From contig OZ020618.1 of assembly GCA_963971575.1 (NCBI GenBank), positions 30,928,540 through 30,992,539 of the forward strand: a stretch of DNA of 64,000 bases, written 5' to 3'. Below are positions 47,190 through 58,377 of this stretch, piece by piece (positions within the stretch are counted from its first letter, which is position 1; each line of letters begins with the position of its first letter). Under the pieces are notes generated by a model, which had not been told where the DNA came from, did not search any database, and saw only the letters and a list, made by a program, of their open reading frames with translations. The position numbers and the translations under genes were made by a program. The DNA comes from Liopterus haemorrhoidalis (lineage: Eukaryota > Arthropoda > Insecta > Coleoptera > Dytiscidae).

Positions 47190-47262
47190 AAACCATTTTT
47201 TTGTCCAATTTGCCCAACCCCGTAGTTCTTACAGTTCTCAAGATAGCAATAATGGACAAATA
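47190..47262. repeat. Relative of the long-inverted-repeat terminus
   Basis: CCAACCCCGTAGTTCTTACA and GTTCTCAAGATAGCAAT resemble the terminal region of the 23405-24784 element (CCAACCTCCTAGCTCTTATA, GTTCTCGAGATAGCAAT). No second arm was seen. Confidence 0.5.
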
Positions 47263-47458
47263 AAAACAAAAATATATACGTCATCTATACCAGGGTCTCT
47301 TAAACTGTGGGTCCCGACCCTCCGGGGGGTCGCGAGGCTACTGAAGGGGGGTCGCAAAGATCTGCTACTTTTGGGTAATTATATCTTATAAAGAATATTT
47401 TGAGCGTCTTCTGCAAACATAAAAAAAAGGAAAGGCAACTTTTGAGAAATATGTTACT

Positions 47459-49408
47459 TTGAATGATAAATATTTATTGGCATCGTATGAAGTTTCATAT
47501 TTGATAGAGAAAACGAAGAAACCATTTATTATCGGAGAGCAACTTTTGCTACCTACAGTTATAAGAATGTCCGAAATTATTCATGGAAAACAGTATGCTG
47601 CTGAATTTCGTAAAATTCCATTATCGAATGACACTGTGTCCAAAAGAAGACATTAGCAATGATCAATTTCAACAACTTCTTATGAGGCTTAAAGATAGCT
47701 CAAAGTTCGCAATTCAGCTGGATGAGTCGACAAACATTTCCAAAATGGCACAGTTGTTACTTTATGTAAGATATATTTATAAGGGAAGCATTCATGAAGA
47801 TTTACTGTTTTGTCGTCAATGACCGGAGAGGATCTTGGATTTACAGCATTTGTTAAAGCTGGTGGAAATGAACATAATACTTTTACACACCGTATGATTC
47901 ACCGAGAGGCACTTGTTGCTAAAAAACTTGCACCAGAATTAAATACCGTGTTTTTTGATGCAGTCAAAATCATTAACTTTATTAACCCTTACGTTACGGT
48001 GTCCTTTGGTTGCGGTGTGGGGGTCCCCATTTTTATTTTATCGTAAGTAAATAATTTATTAATAATTTGTATTCAGGTTTACTATGGAATATATTAAACA
48101 TGTTTTTTAGCTGAAATTACAATATTTTCAATTGCAATGTTTTCATACGTTCAACATTCATAAAATCCTGTTTTATTCTAACCAACTAAATTTCTAGCAA
48201 AACATAGTATACGCCCAACCTGATACCTGATATACGTCCGTCCTGTCCGACGTCCAGATTCAGACTGAAGCGAGTACTTAGGCGGTAGCTGCTTTGCAAA
48301 AATCAGAGAATTCACCGGAGTTGACCCCGCCCTTTACTTAAAAATAACCAATAAAATTCATGAAAAATAAATTAATTAATATTAGGTGTTTAAAATAAAA
48401 AATGAAAAAAATATTTACCTACATTGTTTCATAAGTAGGTAAATAAAGTATTTATGGTATTTATAAAACTCAAGAACGATTATTTTATTCAAATTTTGTG
48501 GGGTACATTTTAAGTAGCACCGCTCCGTAAGAAAAAAAGTCGAGCACTTAATAGTCGATTGTTTACAAAATTGTGCATTGACATGGATTCCGATTATACA
48601 AGTTTATTGCTACATGCTGAAGTTAGGTGGCTATCAAGAGGTCGAAGTTTGAAACGATTATTAACTTTAAAAGATGAAGTTCTTATATTTTTAACAGAGC
48701 AAAATTCCAATTTGGCCGATTATTTTCATGATAATTTATGGCTTCTCAAACTATGTTATTTGTCAGATATTTTTGGTATAATTAATGAAATGAATTTATC
48801 AATGCAGGGAATCAGCGTTAATATATTTATGCTGAAAGATAAAATTGAGACCTTCGTTAAAAAAATTATTATATGGAAGAGTGGAAAGTGGATCGCTAGA
48901 AATGTTTCCATTTACAGACGAACATATAATTGATAAAGATATTCCAAAAAATGATATAACAAAACTTATAATTAATCATTTGAAAGATCTGGAAGTTCAC
49001 ATACAAAAGAATTTTCCTAGTGATGTCGATAAACTATATTGGATTTGCAACCCATTTGCAATCACAATGCAAGAAATTAATTTCTTGTGTTTAAAAGCAC
49101 AAGAAGAATTTGCAGAACTATCAAGTGATTCAGGCTTGCGACTCAAATTTTCTCAAGTACCATTACATGATTTTTGGATAAAAATCAAATCAGAATATCC
49201 ACTACTATCGGAAATGGCACTAAACATATTACTACCATTTTGTTCAACGTATTTATGCGAATCAGCCTTTTCCACATTAATATACATAAAACCAAGATAT
49301 CGTTCAACTTTAATAAACGTTGAAAATATATTACGACCTGCAATAACTGAATTTGAGCCTAGATTTAATTATTTATGTAAAAATAAACAAGCTCATCCGT
49401 CACATTAA
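47459..49408 (+). pseudogene. hAT transposase, ZBED5/GTF2IRD2-like, broken
   Basis: The order of motifs is TLNDKYLLASYEVSYLIEKT, IGEQLLLP, NDTVSKRR, then after a shift FAIQLDESTNIS (first catalytic Asp), after another shift MTGEDLGFTAFVK, HREALVAKKL and VKIINFI. After the TTAA insertion come RLFTKLCIDMDSDY and HAEVRWLSRGR, then, shifted, the hAT dimerisation end LSEMALNILLPF and STYLCESAFSTL. The stretch expected between LLFC and MTG, with the second catalytic Asp (family pattern DGAxxMTG), is missing. The BED-type N-terminus is also absent. At least three frameshifts make it non-functional. Confidence 0.85.
47986..48547. mobile_element. TTAA-flanked insertion inside the hAT gene
   Basis: TTAA at 47982-47985 and 48548-48551 brackets 562 bp. 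Removing it rejoins the hAT reading frame exactly (FI | N SRLF). TTAA duplication is the hallmark of piggyBac elements. The left end CCCTTACGTTACGGTG and the inward-read right end have only a patchy match (CTTACGGAGCGGTG starts about 20 bases in), so it may be a decayed piggyBac-type MITE. No coding region. Confidence 0.65.
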
Positions 49409-49686
49409 TATTGTTTGATGTTAATAATATTTGGATGTTGTTATATTTAAGAGAAAAAAAAACATATATTTCTTCTATTAAATATATATTTGAAAAGAAT
49501 GGCTTCGTATTATTTATCCCTTACGTTATTGACATTGCAGAATCTACAATGTAGATTCTACAATGTCGCGATATTACACCTGTATCTACGGTCAATATTA
49601 ATTTCATTACATGGTGGGTCGTTTAAAATTTCCAAGGCTTGAAGGGGGTCGCTATATGAAAAAGTTTAAGAAGCCCTGATCTATAC

Positions 49687-50640
49687 TATATTTAAGTATG
49701 TGCTAATATATTTGTATTTTTGTTGTACTCTTGAGTATAACAAGCGTTTGATCATCTGTTCTTTATATTGCAATAATAATAATAATAATAATTGAAAAGG
49801 CAGCTGAAGAAATAGTAAACTATAAAGATTTATCAATAGAAATAAGTTGCATGTGAAACACAAAAACAATAATCATGCCTGTTGTTGTTGGCGCGACAGG
49901 ATGCATTAGCCAGGGTTGTACAATTTATCGCAAAAATTCAAGAAAATTATAATATAATTTCCTTACAAAAATCTGCAGTTCTTGGTACAGTTCGCATTAT
50001 AAGAAGGGTATTATATTGAGGTCTGTGTCTGTGTGCTTTGAGGGACAGGCATTGTTCCAGAGTCACAGATATTACTTCCACTACAGATTTTCTCGCAAAA
50101 GTCCACTACAGGTGCCTAGAAAAAGTCTGTAACTAGTAATTTATTTTACCTGAACACTCACCTGAACAATAATGCTACTGTGAGGAGCAATATGTAATGT
50201 GAAATAAAATATAACATAATAATAATAACTTACCTGTGTATTTATACATCATGTAATTACTTACCTGTACTTTGCTCATTGTGAGTCGTCAGACTATTTG
50301 AGCCACGTTACTGACGTGAGTATAAATGTACAATAAAAATAATAATAATAATAATACAACGTGTGTTAAATTAAAAGTAAGAAAATAATAATAATACTTT
50401 AGGGAGGAGCACAACAGAGTTTTCAGTTTGGTGAAACCAGGGGAGATAGATATGTTAACAAGTGAACATATGAGTAAATGTATGCACTCCGTATTCTTCA
50501 AACATATTAAAAGTCTAGAGTTGTCCACCGACCTCACGTTCTCGTTCCTTTGTCTGCTGGTTTGAGATCGGAAACGGAAGGTTTGTGTTTGCGTGTCAGG
50601 ATGTTGTTATAAATACTTTAGCATACGTGGCCCGCATATT
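49687..50640. other. Stretch without recognised features
   Basis: Contains short AAT microsatellites (49767-49790 and 50336-50355); no gene found. Confidence 0.4.
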
Positions 50641-50643
50641 CCA

Positions 50644-50959
50644 AATGGTGGAATCCACACTCTGAAGGATGTGTCGCCACCATCCTGAAACCATTATGCA
50701 CATTCTGTCTGCTTGTCCATCTCTTGTAGCGTCGCGCTACGTGTCTCGACATAATGCTGCTCTCCGCATGCTGTACTACCATTTTAGACATGCCTATCGT
50801 ATTAACCCAATACCGGTTATACCATACGTCCCTTCTGACTTAGAATTGGTTGTAGAAAATTCCAAGTGCCTCATTTATTTGAATTACTCCTTCCCCAGCT
50901 CGAGATTACGGCCACTAACCCTCTTAGATGTTTGTGATCGAATTCTCAAGTTCAGCTGA
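50644..50959 (+). pseudogene. LINE C-terminal zinc-finger fragment
   Basis: CRHHPETIMHILSACPSL and SRYVSRHNAALRMLYYHF follow the C-terminal pattern C.x.HPETI.HI..CP.L....Y..RHN..... of some LINE polyproteins, where it follows the RT domain. The upstream RT part is absent, and the gap begins just after the fragment's end. I cannot assign the clade. Confidence 0.55.
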
Positions 50960-50991
50960 GAAGAATATTTCTCTCAAGGAGGAGGAAAAGA

Positions 50992-51191
50992 NNNNNNNNN
51001 NNNNNNNNNNNNNNNNNNNNNNNNNNNNNNNNNNNNNNNNNNNNNNNNNNNNNNNNNNNNNNNNNNNNNNNNNNNNNNNNNNNNNNNNNNNNNNNNNNNN
51101 NNNNNNNNNNNNNNNNNNNNNNNNNNNNNNNNNNNNNNNNNNNNNNNNNNNNNNNNNNNNNNNNNNNNNNNNNNNNNNNNNNNNNNNNNNN
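50992..51191. other. Assembly gap (200 N)
   Basis: A run of exactly 200 N. Its round length suggests a placeholder of unknown size, so neighbouring features may not be contiguous. Frames running through it are meaningless. Confidence 0.95.
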
Positions 51192-51375
51192 AAGGGATAT
51201 TGAGTCCATTACCACTTGCAGATCTTCTGCCACTTCTTTGATTTGCAATGTTGGAGAAAACAGTGTTGCTCGAGTCACTCCGCATTGTACGAGCACTGGA
51301 TTTGGCTTAATTTCCGCGTCTGCATATCACCAGAGTTTGAGATGCAGCCGTGTATATTTAGCTGCTTAGTCTCTA

Positions 51376-51431
51376 GTACAGTGATGGCGAACCTATGACA
51401 CACGCGTGTCATAGGTTCGCCATCACTGTAC
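51376..51431. repeat. Perfect 26-bp hairpin at the hAT left end
   Basis: Arms 51376-51401 (GTACAGTGATGGCGAACC...) and 51406-51431 are exact reverse complements with a 4-base loop. The arms include three bases (GTA) of the target duplication outside the element, so the inverted copy formed after the element inserted. Confidence 0.88.
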
Positions 51432-51455
51432 GAGTGACACGCCAAGACATTTTGG

Positions 51456-51695
51456 GTGACACGCATCGTTTACGGACGGTCTTCGGCCAAGAACAGTGAA
51501 CGCATCTGGCCTCAAGTGTTTGTCGACTTGAGGTCCAAGCTTGAGAATCTGGAAAGAAATCGTTTGGAGAATGAAAAAGAGTGCCGCTACGAACAGGAAA
51601 TTTGGAGTGGTTGGAACCGATTACCGGACACTTTTAGCCCTTTGAAAAATCTAACGATGGCTTTATTCCCTCTACGTACTTATTCTTGGTGTTAA
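51456..51695 (+). pseudogene. hAT transposase C-terminal fragment
   Basis: FVDLRSKLENLERNRLENEK, then YEQEIWSGWNRLPDTFSPLK and LRTYSWC, following the pattern that leads into the hAT dimerisation region (…F.SLK..A..LL..FGSTYSCE). It stops where the family's Cys-Glu block should begin. The N-terminal and catalytic domains are absent. Confidence 0.6.
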
Positions 51696-51762
51696 ATATT
51701 AAAACAAAACAAAAAAAAAAAAAAGAAACCGATTGATGGATGAAGTTAGTAGCGCTTGCTTG

Positions 51763-51914
51763 CAGCAGCGGACTTACACCCCTCAGGGCCCCTGGCGCTA
51801 AACGCATGGGGCCCCCTTCCTCGTTCCTCCAATCTATTAATTTGTGCTAAATAAGAAAATATCCCCTGGGTCCCTGGCAGGCGCCAGGTCCGACACCCGT
51901 TAACTCCACCACTG
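51763..51914. mobile_element. MITE nested in the hAT element
   Basis: 152 bp, GC-rich, starting CAGCAGCGGACTTACACC and ending CCACCACTG. CTTGCTTG (51755-51762) and CTTACTTG (51915-51922) match at seven of eight positions, consistent with a hAT-type 8-bp duplication. The interior has GGGCCCCTGGCGC, facing GGCGCCAGG. Confidence 0.7.
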
Positions 51915-52109
51915 CTTACTTGGGCTTGAAGTGCACGAAATATCAACTTTAAATTGAAGATTTAGCAAATGCAAATCAGCAACAAAAAAGTCACTAATGT
52001 GAAGAATTATTTGTGTTTGCTTTGACGTGACACGGCATCCGAGTTAAGTTAGGTTTTTTCCGAATTTTGACACACCGAGTTCAAAAGAGTCGCCATCACT
52101 GCTCTAGTA

Positions 52110-53984
52110 TGACGTGGCTCAAAAGAGTAATGAAGTTTGCGATTAGTGGATGCTTGTCAAGTTCTGGCAAACCCCAAATAATATTTTATAAACATGTGTA
52201 CCTTCGGCGGTATATAAACACGATGAAAACAATAGAGTTTTTGAAAAAAGTTCGATTTATATTTGACTGACTCCCGTAATACAATAACCATGTAAAAAAA
52301 AACAGCTAAATACTTAGGCCTAAATTAAAATTAAAAAAAAATATGTATTGGCGGTGAAGAAGAAATTCTCAGCTTTTCATTAACAACAAAGTACTGCTGT
52401 AACCAACTAAATAACTTTGTTACTTAATTTTAACACTGAACTCTTATGGTACAATCACTCGCAAAATTAACCCTTCCCCACCCACTTTTCAATGATTTTT
52501 TAATGTTGCAATTAAATTCCATCGTACGTTATTCTTACAAGAAATCACGAACAGTTCACGCATCGATAGCAAATTTAGTTAATAGTTCCAAAACTTCCGA
52601 GCTTCGCTGGTTAACGAAGTCTGGAAAAAGGCCCGAGGGTGCGTAAAATTAACTTTACAGATTTCTTGGAAGTATTTCTTTATATAATCGATAAAAGGTG
52701 CTGCAATCTTCAAACATCTTGTTGCCAAAGTAATTGTATAATTAAAACATCTTTATCTAAACTTTTTGTAAAGCTAAGTAAAGAGAAATTACATTATTTG
52801 ATTTTAACTGATGTGAAATATTAATGCTGTATATGTAATGAAATACTAAATATATCTAGTTAAAACTGGGAAAGAAGATTGAACAGTCGTCGGCCATTGG
52901 AAGACGTTGGACAAAATGGTCAAGTTAGTTAAGATAATATCTTACAAGTATTTGTGTACAAGTACCTCGTAAACGGAAAGACACACTACATATATCTAAA
53001 CTGTGTCAAATAAGAAGTAAGTAGTTAGTCCTGCGAACCGAGTACGATTTACACAGGACAAATACAGTATAGCGGGAAATTTAAAAATAGTTACAACTAG
53101 GACATGAGCGTAGTAATTGGGTGATTTTTTAATATTAAGAATGCATTGGTTGATAAGGTATTGAATTAAACAAGATAAATAATATACTCACTATATACTA
53201 TTTTTGTGGCATAAATTCAGTATAAAGAAACATTTAAAATTTTATTTTTTAAATATTATGTATTATATAAAATATGAGAGATTTGGTTAAGAGGGTTCAG
53301 AAAAACCAATATATCTTCAGAGCCTAAGTTTCTTATATAAATAATTATTGCTCTTACAATATATATCAAAATATTTATATTTCATAAATAAAATAAAATA
53401 AAAAATACGCAACTACATAAAAAAAAATAAATAAATAAATTGTCCCGTCAGTCTGCGTCAAGAATATAAATAAACGTCTAAATATGTAGATCAATAACTA
53501 ATAATAAAACCCTATATCCTATAAATATTATATATTCCGATGTACAGTATTATTTTATACCCGACGGCAACGAAATTAGGAGAAAGTAGCCGTATAACGG
53601 ATAGCTTTTGTAACTAGCCTATTTGTTTGGGAAAAAATAAATTTATGAATTATTAATGATATCATAATTTACTTAGGTGCTTATAGAAACCAAATATATA
53701 GACCACAACATTTATTACGAATCGTATTACAAAAAATGAAACTGGAAATAACTATCAAAAATGCAGAATTATTTTATAGGGTGTATAAAATTGATAGTAC
53801 AAACTTAAAAGGGGGGAAATATATATTTTATAAGTCCAATTTATGACAAAACAACTATATCACAAAGTTTACCGTTTCATAAATATTTGACTCTGAATAA
53901 GAAGATTGATGAACCGAATTAGTTAAATATTTTTACTAAATATTAAATGTTTTGATATTGTCATATGAATAAAGAAGAAAACTT
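52110..53984. other. Stretch without recognised features
   Basis: AT-rich; frames of about 60 codons near 52446 and 52639 lack motifs. Nothing else recognised. Confidence 0.4.
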
Positions 53985-54055
53985 ACCTTCTCTGCCCTAA
54001 CTTACCTTCTCTGCCCCTATACGTCTATATATGCGTTGGGAACCTCTAATTATTA
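53985..54055. repeat. Dispersed repeat, copy 2
   Basis: Partner of 1795-1860, with CTTACCTTCTCTGCCC doubled in tandem before GCGTTGGGAACC. Confidence 0.5.
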
Positions 54056-54174
54056 TTATTGTTATATATGGTATTCTGAAGTACTATAATATTTTACATA
54101 AAAAAGTCTCTACGGTGCACTCTGTATAATTTCGGAGAGGGAATACGAGATAACAAATATTATGTTGAGAGGAG

Positions 54175-54208
54175 TTCGCGAGTCAATAAAAGTTGGGAAC
54201 CGCTGATA
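54175..54208 (-). mobile_element. hAT-type terminal fragment
   Basis: Read on the minus strand, CAGCGGTTCCCAACTTTTAT has the form of a hAT terminus. No partner end was found. Confidence 0.4.
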
Positions 54209-55456
54209 CAGAAGATTACTGTGTGCACAAAAGTAACATTAAACATACATAGCACTGTGGATGTTAAACATCGTTAAACAAACATAAAGTTTATGAACGC
54301 GCCAATTTTATAAGGATAAAATTAATAAGGAAAAATACCTGTCTACAGAAAATGCATAGTCTCTTGCTTATTTAAAACGGCAACAGATAAATAACATCTA
54401 CGTCTAAATTTATTACATCACAGAGCTCTCTTACATTATACTATTTCTTTATTTTTGTCAATAGACCAAACACAATGTTGGTGGAATTTCATACTTTTAG
54501 TAAATCAGTAAACTCTATGGTCCATAAAACTGCCACAATAGTGAAAATAGATTTTCCCCGAGATATATTTATAGGTGCAAACAAATAACAAATTTCATTA
54601 CCGCACCGGTAATGAAATTTGTTATTTGTTTTATACGGTACAGATTTTAAATATAAATTTAGATGTTACAACAAATAAAATGGACAAATTGGTCAATTGA
54701 CAAAATACATTACTCTGTTTATAAAATGGATAACTCAATAACGATCAAAGAGTGATAAAAGTAATAAAGGTAAGGTAATAGATTGTCGTCAACATTGAAA
54801 GGATAAATGTATTATATTAAACCGCACTTTGTAGTAAGTGTTGCTATTGGTCAAAAATCCAGTTGAGAGACCATATTGGAAATTGGTTTTAAAATACGTT
54901 ATTCCTACAATGTAATCCTTACACTTGTGATGGTACGGTCACTGGTACCCCATTTAATTTTTTATTTTTCATTTTTATCATTTATTACGCATTCCAAAGT
55001 TTTAACTGAAACAGATTAACTTAAGATTCTTATACCTGGTACCAGATGTTCGAGCACAGGGTGTCGGATTTCTCAAAAGGGATACACACAAAAACTATAT
55101 AAGTAGGCGTCATAAAACATTGACCGTAAGGGTGACATTTTATATCTGTTCACTGATTAATATATTTATTAGTATTTATTTTAATATGTCTAGTGTTTAA
55201 CATAAAATTCTAAGAAACCATTTTTTGTGTGGGTTACAACCCAAATGTGTCAAATAGTCATTAATAGGTCTGTGTCGTGGGAAACTATTAACCATGTCTG
55301 GGATCTGGATTATGTACAGGTTTTTATGAAAATTGGATCGAGAGAAGACAAGTTCTTTGTCTAGAGTTTAGGGTATATAATCTTGAAGTTTGATAACGGA
55401 AGGGGGCAGTTGGTTTCAGATACTGACTGCTGGTAGGTAAAATCTTTGCATCTTTC
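54209..55456. other. Stretch without gene
   Basis: AT-rich spacer up to the satellite. Apart from the hairpin at 54579-54631 nothing was recognised. Confidence 0.45.
54579..54631. repeat. Perfect 25-bp hairpin, 3-base loop
   Basis: Arms 54579-54603 (AAACAAATAACAAATTTC...) and 54607-54631 are exact reverse complements around CAC. A loop this small does not resemble a typical miRNA precursor. Confidence 0.9.
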
Positions 55457-57733
55457 CCGTGCTCACTACGCCGACGCGAGGGATTTCTCTGTGGAATAGC
55501 GGTGGAACAACGCTCGTTTTCGACGCCTGTTCTCCAACACAGTAGACATTCCTGGGTGGACGGCCACCACGATCCGCGTACTCACGCCGCCCGTGCTCAC
55601 TACGCCGACGCGAGGGATTTCTCTGTGGAATAGCGGTGGAACAACGCTCGTTTTCGACGCCTGTTCTCCAACACAGTAGACATTCCTGGGCGGACGGCCA
55701 CCACGATCCGCGTACTCACGCCGCCCGTGCTCACTACGCCGACGCGAGGGATTTCTCTGTGGAATAGCGGTGGAACAACGCTCGTTTTCGACGCCTGTTC
55801 TCCAACACAGTAGACATTCCTGGGTGGACGGCCACCACGATCCGCGCACTCACGCCGCCCGTGCTCACTACGCCGACGCGAGGGATTTCACTGTGGAATA
55901 GCGGTGGAACAACTCTCGTTTTCGACGCCTGTTCTCCAACACAGTAGACATTCCTGGGTGGACGGCCACCACGATCCGCGTACTCACGCCGCCCGTGCTC
56001 ACTACGCCGACGCGAGGGATTTCTCTGTGGAATAGCGGTGGAACAACGCTCGTTTTCGACGCCTGTTCTCCAACACAGTAGACATTCCTGGGCGGACGGC
56101 CACCACGATCCGCGTACTCACGCCGCCCGTGCTCACTACGCCGACGCGAGGGATTTCTCTGTGGAATAGCGGTGGAACAACGCTCGTTTTCGACGCCTGT
56201 TCTCCAACACAGTAGACATTCCTGGGTGGACGGCCACCACGATCCGCGTACTCACGCCGCCCGTGCTCACTACGCCGACGTGAGGGATTTCTCTGTGGAA
56301 TAGCGGTGGAACAACGCTCGTTTTCGACGCCTGTTCTCCAACACAGTAGACATTCCTGGGCGGACGGCCACCACGATCCGCGTACTCACGCCGCCCGTGC
56401 TCACTACGCCGACGCGAGGGATTTCTCTGTGGAATAGCGGTGGAACAACGCTCGTTTTCGACGCCTGTTCTCCAACACAGTAGACATTCCTGGGTGGACG
56501 GCCACCACGATCCGCGTACTCACGCCGCCCGTGCTCACTACGCCGACGCGAGGGATTTCTCTGTGGAATAGCGGTGGAACAACGCTCGTTTTCGACGCCT
56601 GTTCTCCAACACAGTAGACATTCCTAAGCGGACGGCCACCACGATCCGCGTACTCACGCCGCCCGTGCTCACTACGCCGACGCGAGGGATTTCTCTGTGG
56701 AATAGCGGTGGAACAACGCTCGTTTTCGACGCCTGTTCTCCAACACAGTAGACATTCCTGGGTGGACGGCCACCACGATCCGCGTACTCACGCCGCCCGT
56801 GCTCACTACGCCGACGCGAGGGATTTCTCTGTGGAATAGCGGTGGAACAACGCTCGTTTTCGACGCCTGTTCTCCAACACAGTAGACATTCCTGGGCGGA
56901 CGGCCACCACGATCCGCGTACTCACGCCGCCCGTGCTCACTACGCCGACGCGAGGGATTTCTCTGTGGAATAGCGGTGGAACAACGCTCGTTTTCGACGC
57001 CTGTTCTCCAACACAGTAGACATTCCTGGGTGGACGGCCACCACGATCCGCGTACTCACGCCGCCCGTGCTCACTACGCTGACGCGAGGGATTTCTCTGT
57101 GGAATAGCGGTGGAACAACGCTCGTTTTCGACGCCTGTTCTCCAACACAGTAGACATTCCTGGGCGGACGGCCACCACGATCCGCGTACTCACGCCGCCC
57201 GTGCTCACTACGCCGACGCGAGGGATTTCTCTGTGGAATAGCGGTGGAACAACGCTCGTTTTCGACGCCTGTTCTCCAACACAGTAGACATTCCTGGGTA
57301 GACGGCCACCACGATCCGCGCACTCACGCCGCCCGTGCTCACTACGCCGACGCGAGGGATTTCTCTGTGGAATAGCGGTGGAACAACTCTCGTTTTCGAC
57401 GCCTGTTCTCCAACACAGTAGACATTCCTGGGCGGACGGCCACCACGATTCGCGTACTCACGCCGCCCGTGCTCACTACGCCGACGCGAGGGATTTCTCT
57501 GTGGAATAGCGGTGGAACAACGCTCGTTTTCGATGCCTGTTCTCCAACACAGTAGACATTCCTGGGTGGACGGCCACCACGATCCGCGTACTCACGCCGC
57601 CCGTGCTCACTACGCCGACGCGAGGGATTTCTCTGTGGAATAGCGGTGGAACAACGCTCGTTTTCGACGCCTGTTCTCCAACACAGTAGATATTCCTGGG
57701 TGGACGGCCACCACGTTTGTGTAGTCACGCCGC
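55457..57733. repeat. 134-bp satellite, 17 units, partly dimeric
   Basis: A 134-bp GC-rich unit (starting CCGTGCTCACTACGCCGACG) repeats 17 times with very few differences. A T/C variant (CCTGGGTGG versus CCTGGGCGG) alternates through most of the array, which points to a 268-bp dimer as the unit of amplification; units 3-4 and 16-17 break the pattern, and unit 9 reads CCTAAGCGG. The last unit changes into the sequence attached to the LTR-like copy at 57740-58377. As 134 is not a multiple of three, the long minus-strand frames (for example 55466-55849) run through all three phases and are not a protein repeat. Confidence 0.95.
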
Positions 57734-57739
57734 CCGTGT

Positions 57740-58377
57740 GCGTCTTCGTCGACACTTGGCTGTGTGATTATGATTAACACCGCCATGGGAGGTTATCCGG
57801 GCCCTGCGCCTCACAACCGTAGGAGCCCGCGACGCTTGACTGGTTCTCTACGATTCACAACCGTAGAAACCCACACACACACCGAAGGGTTGACAGACCC
57901 AACAAAACTGTATTGGCGGATAGCAGACCCGTCCGTCGAATCTCACCCAAGACACCGTTATGTGCATTCAGCAGCGGTTAGGTGATCTAGCAACACGTTA
58001 GCGATTTCAAATAATTAGGTATAAGATCCTAAACAGCACTAGTAACCTGAACAATGATATGGCATGATATGGACCGCATGCTTAGTTTGGAAGAGTAGAT
58101 TCGATAGTAATATTTGAGTAGAAACTTACGTTATCACTATAAATATGTTAATCTGAATTTACCTTACAGCCATCACAATCAGACGCATTAATAAACATGT
58201 TTGTACTATTTCCGAATGACTAGACCGTTAATAAACTATTTGATTTGAATGTGTCCCGGCGTTTCTTTGTAGACATAGCTTCCCGCTCCAAGAACGAACC
58301 GACTTAATCATCCTAAAAAACACAACGTAGGGCAAAACGAGTAAAATGGCCAGTACATAAATTCCCCAACCGTCACA
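57740..58377 (-). repeat. LTR-like dispersed repeat, inverted copy joined to the satellite
   Basis: Minus-strand copy of the 44838-45472 repeat, beginning TGTGACGGTTGGGGAATTTA at 58377 and reaching CTACGGTTGTGAGGCGCAGG near 57810. It then continues through a short unique stretch into the satellite array. The other copy leads into unrelated sequence at the same point. Confidence 0.65.

Larger units (their letters stand above)
47291..49678 (+). mobile_element. hAT transposon with perfect 8-bp target duplication
   Basis: The termini CAGGGTCTCTTAAACT (left) and CAGGGCTTCTTAAACT (right, read inward) form inverted repeats. ATCTATAC flanks both ends exactly (47283-47290 and 49679-49686). Inside is a decayed transposase of the ZBED5/GTF2IRD2-like hAT group. 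A 562-bp TTAA-flanked element has inserted into its coding sequence. The intact target duplication shows the boundaries are correct, although the gene is dead. Confidence 0.93.
51379..52101 (+). mobile_element. Second hAT element, non-autonomous, with target duplication
   Basis: CAGTGATGGCGAACCTATGA at the left, and CAGTGATGGCGACTCTTTTG read inward from the right, are inverted termini. CTCTAGTA flanks both ends exactly (51371-51378 and 52102-52109). Inside are a hAT transposase C-terminal fragment (51456-51695), a poly-A run, and a nested MITE (51763-51914). Confidence 0.9.

Noticed and set aside
50928..51296. Frames crossing the N run
   Set aside because: They depend on unknown bases.
55457..57733. 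CRISPR-like array
   Set aside because: Units are contiguous tandem repeats without unique spacers, and the context is eukaryotic.
55466..57755. Three long minus-strand frames with near-identical sequences
   Set aside because: They lie entirely or almost entirely in the 134-bp satellite; as the unit is not a multiple of three the frame cycles through all phases, which is not how a protein repeat behaves.
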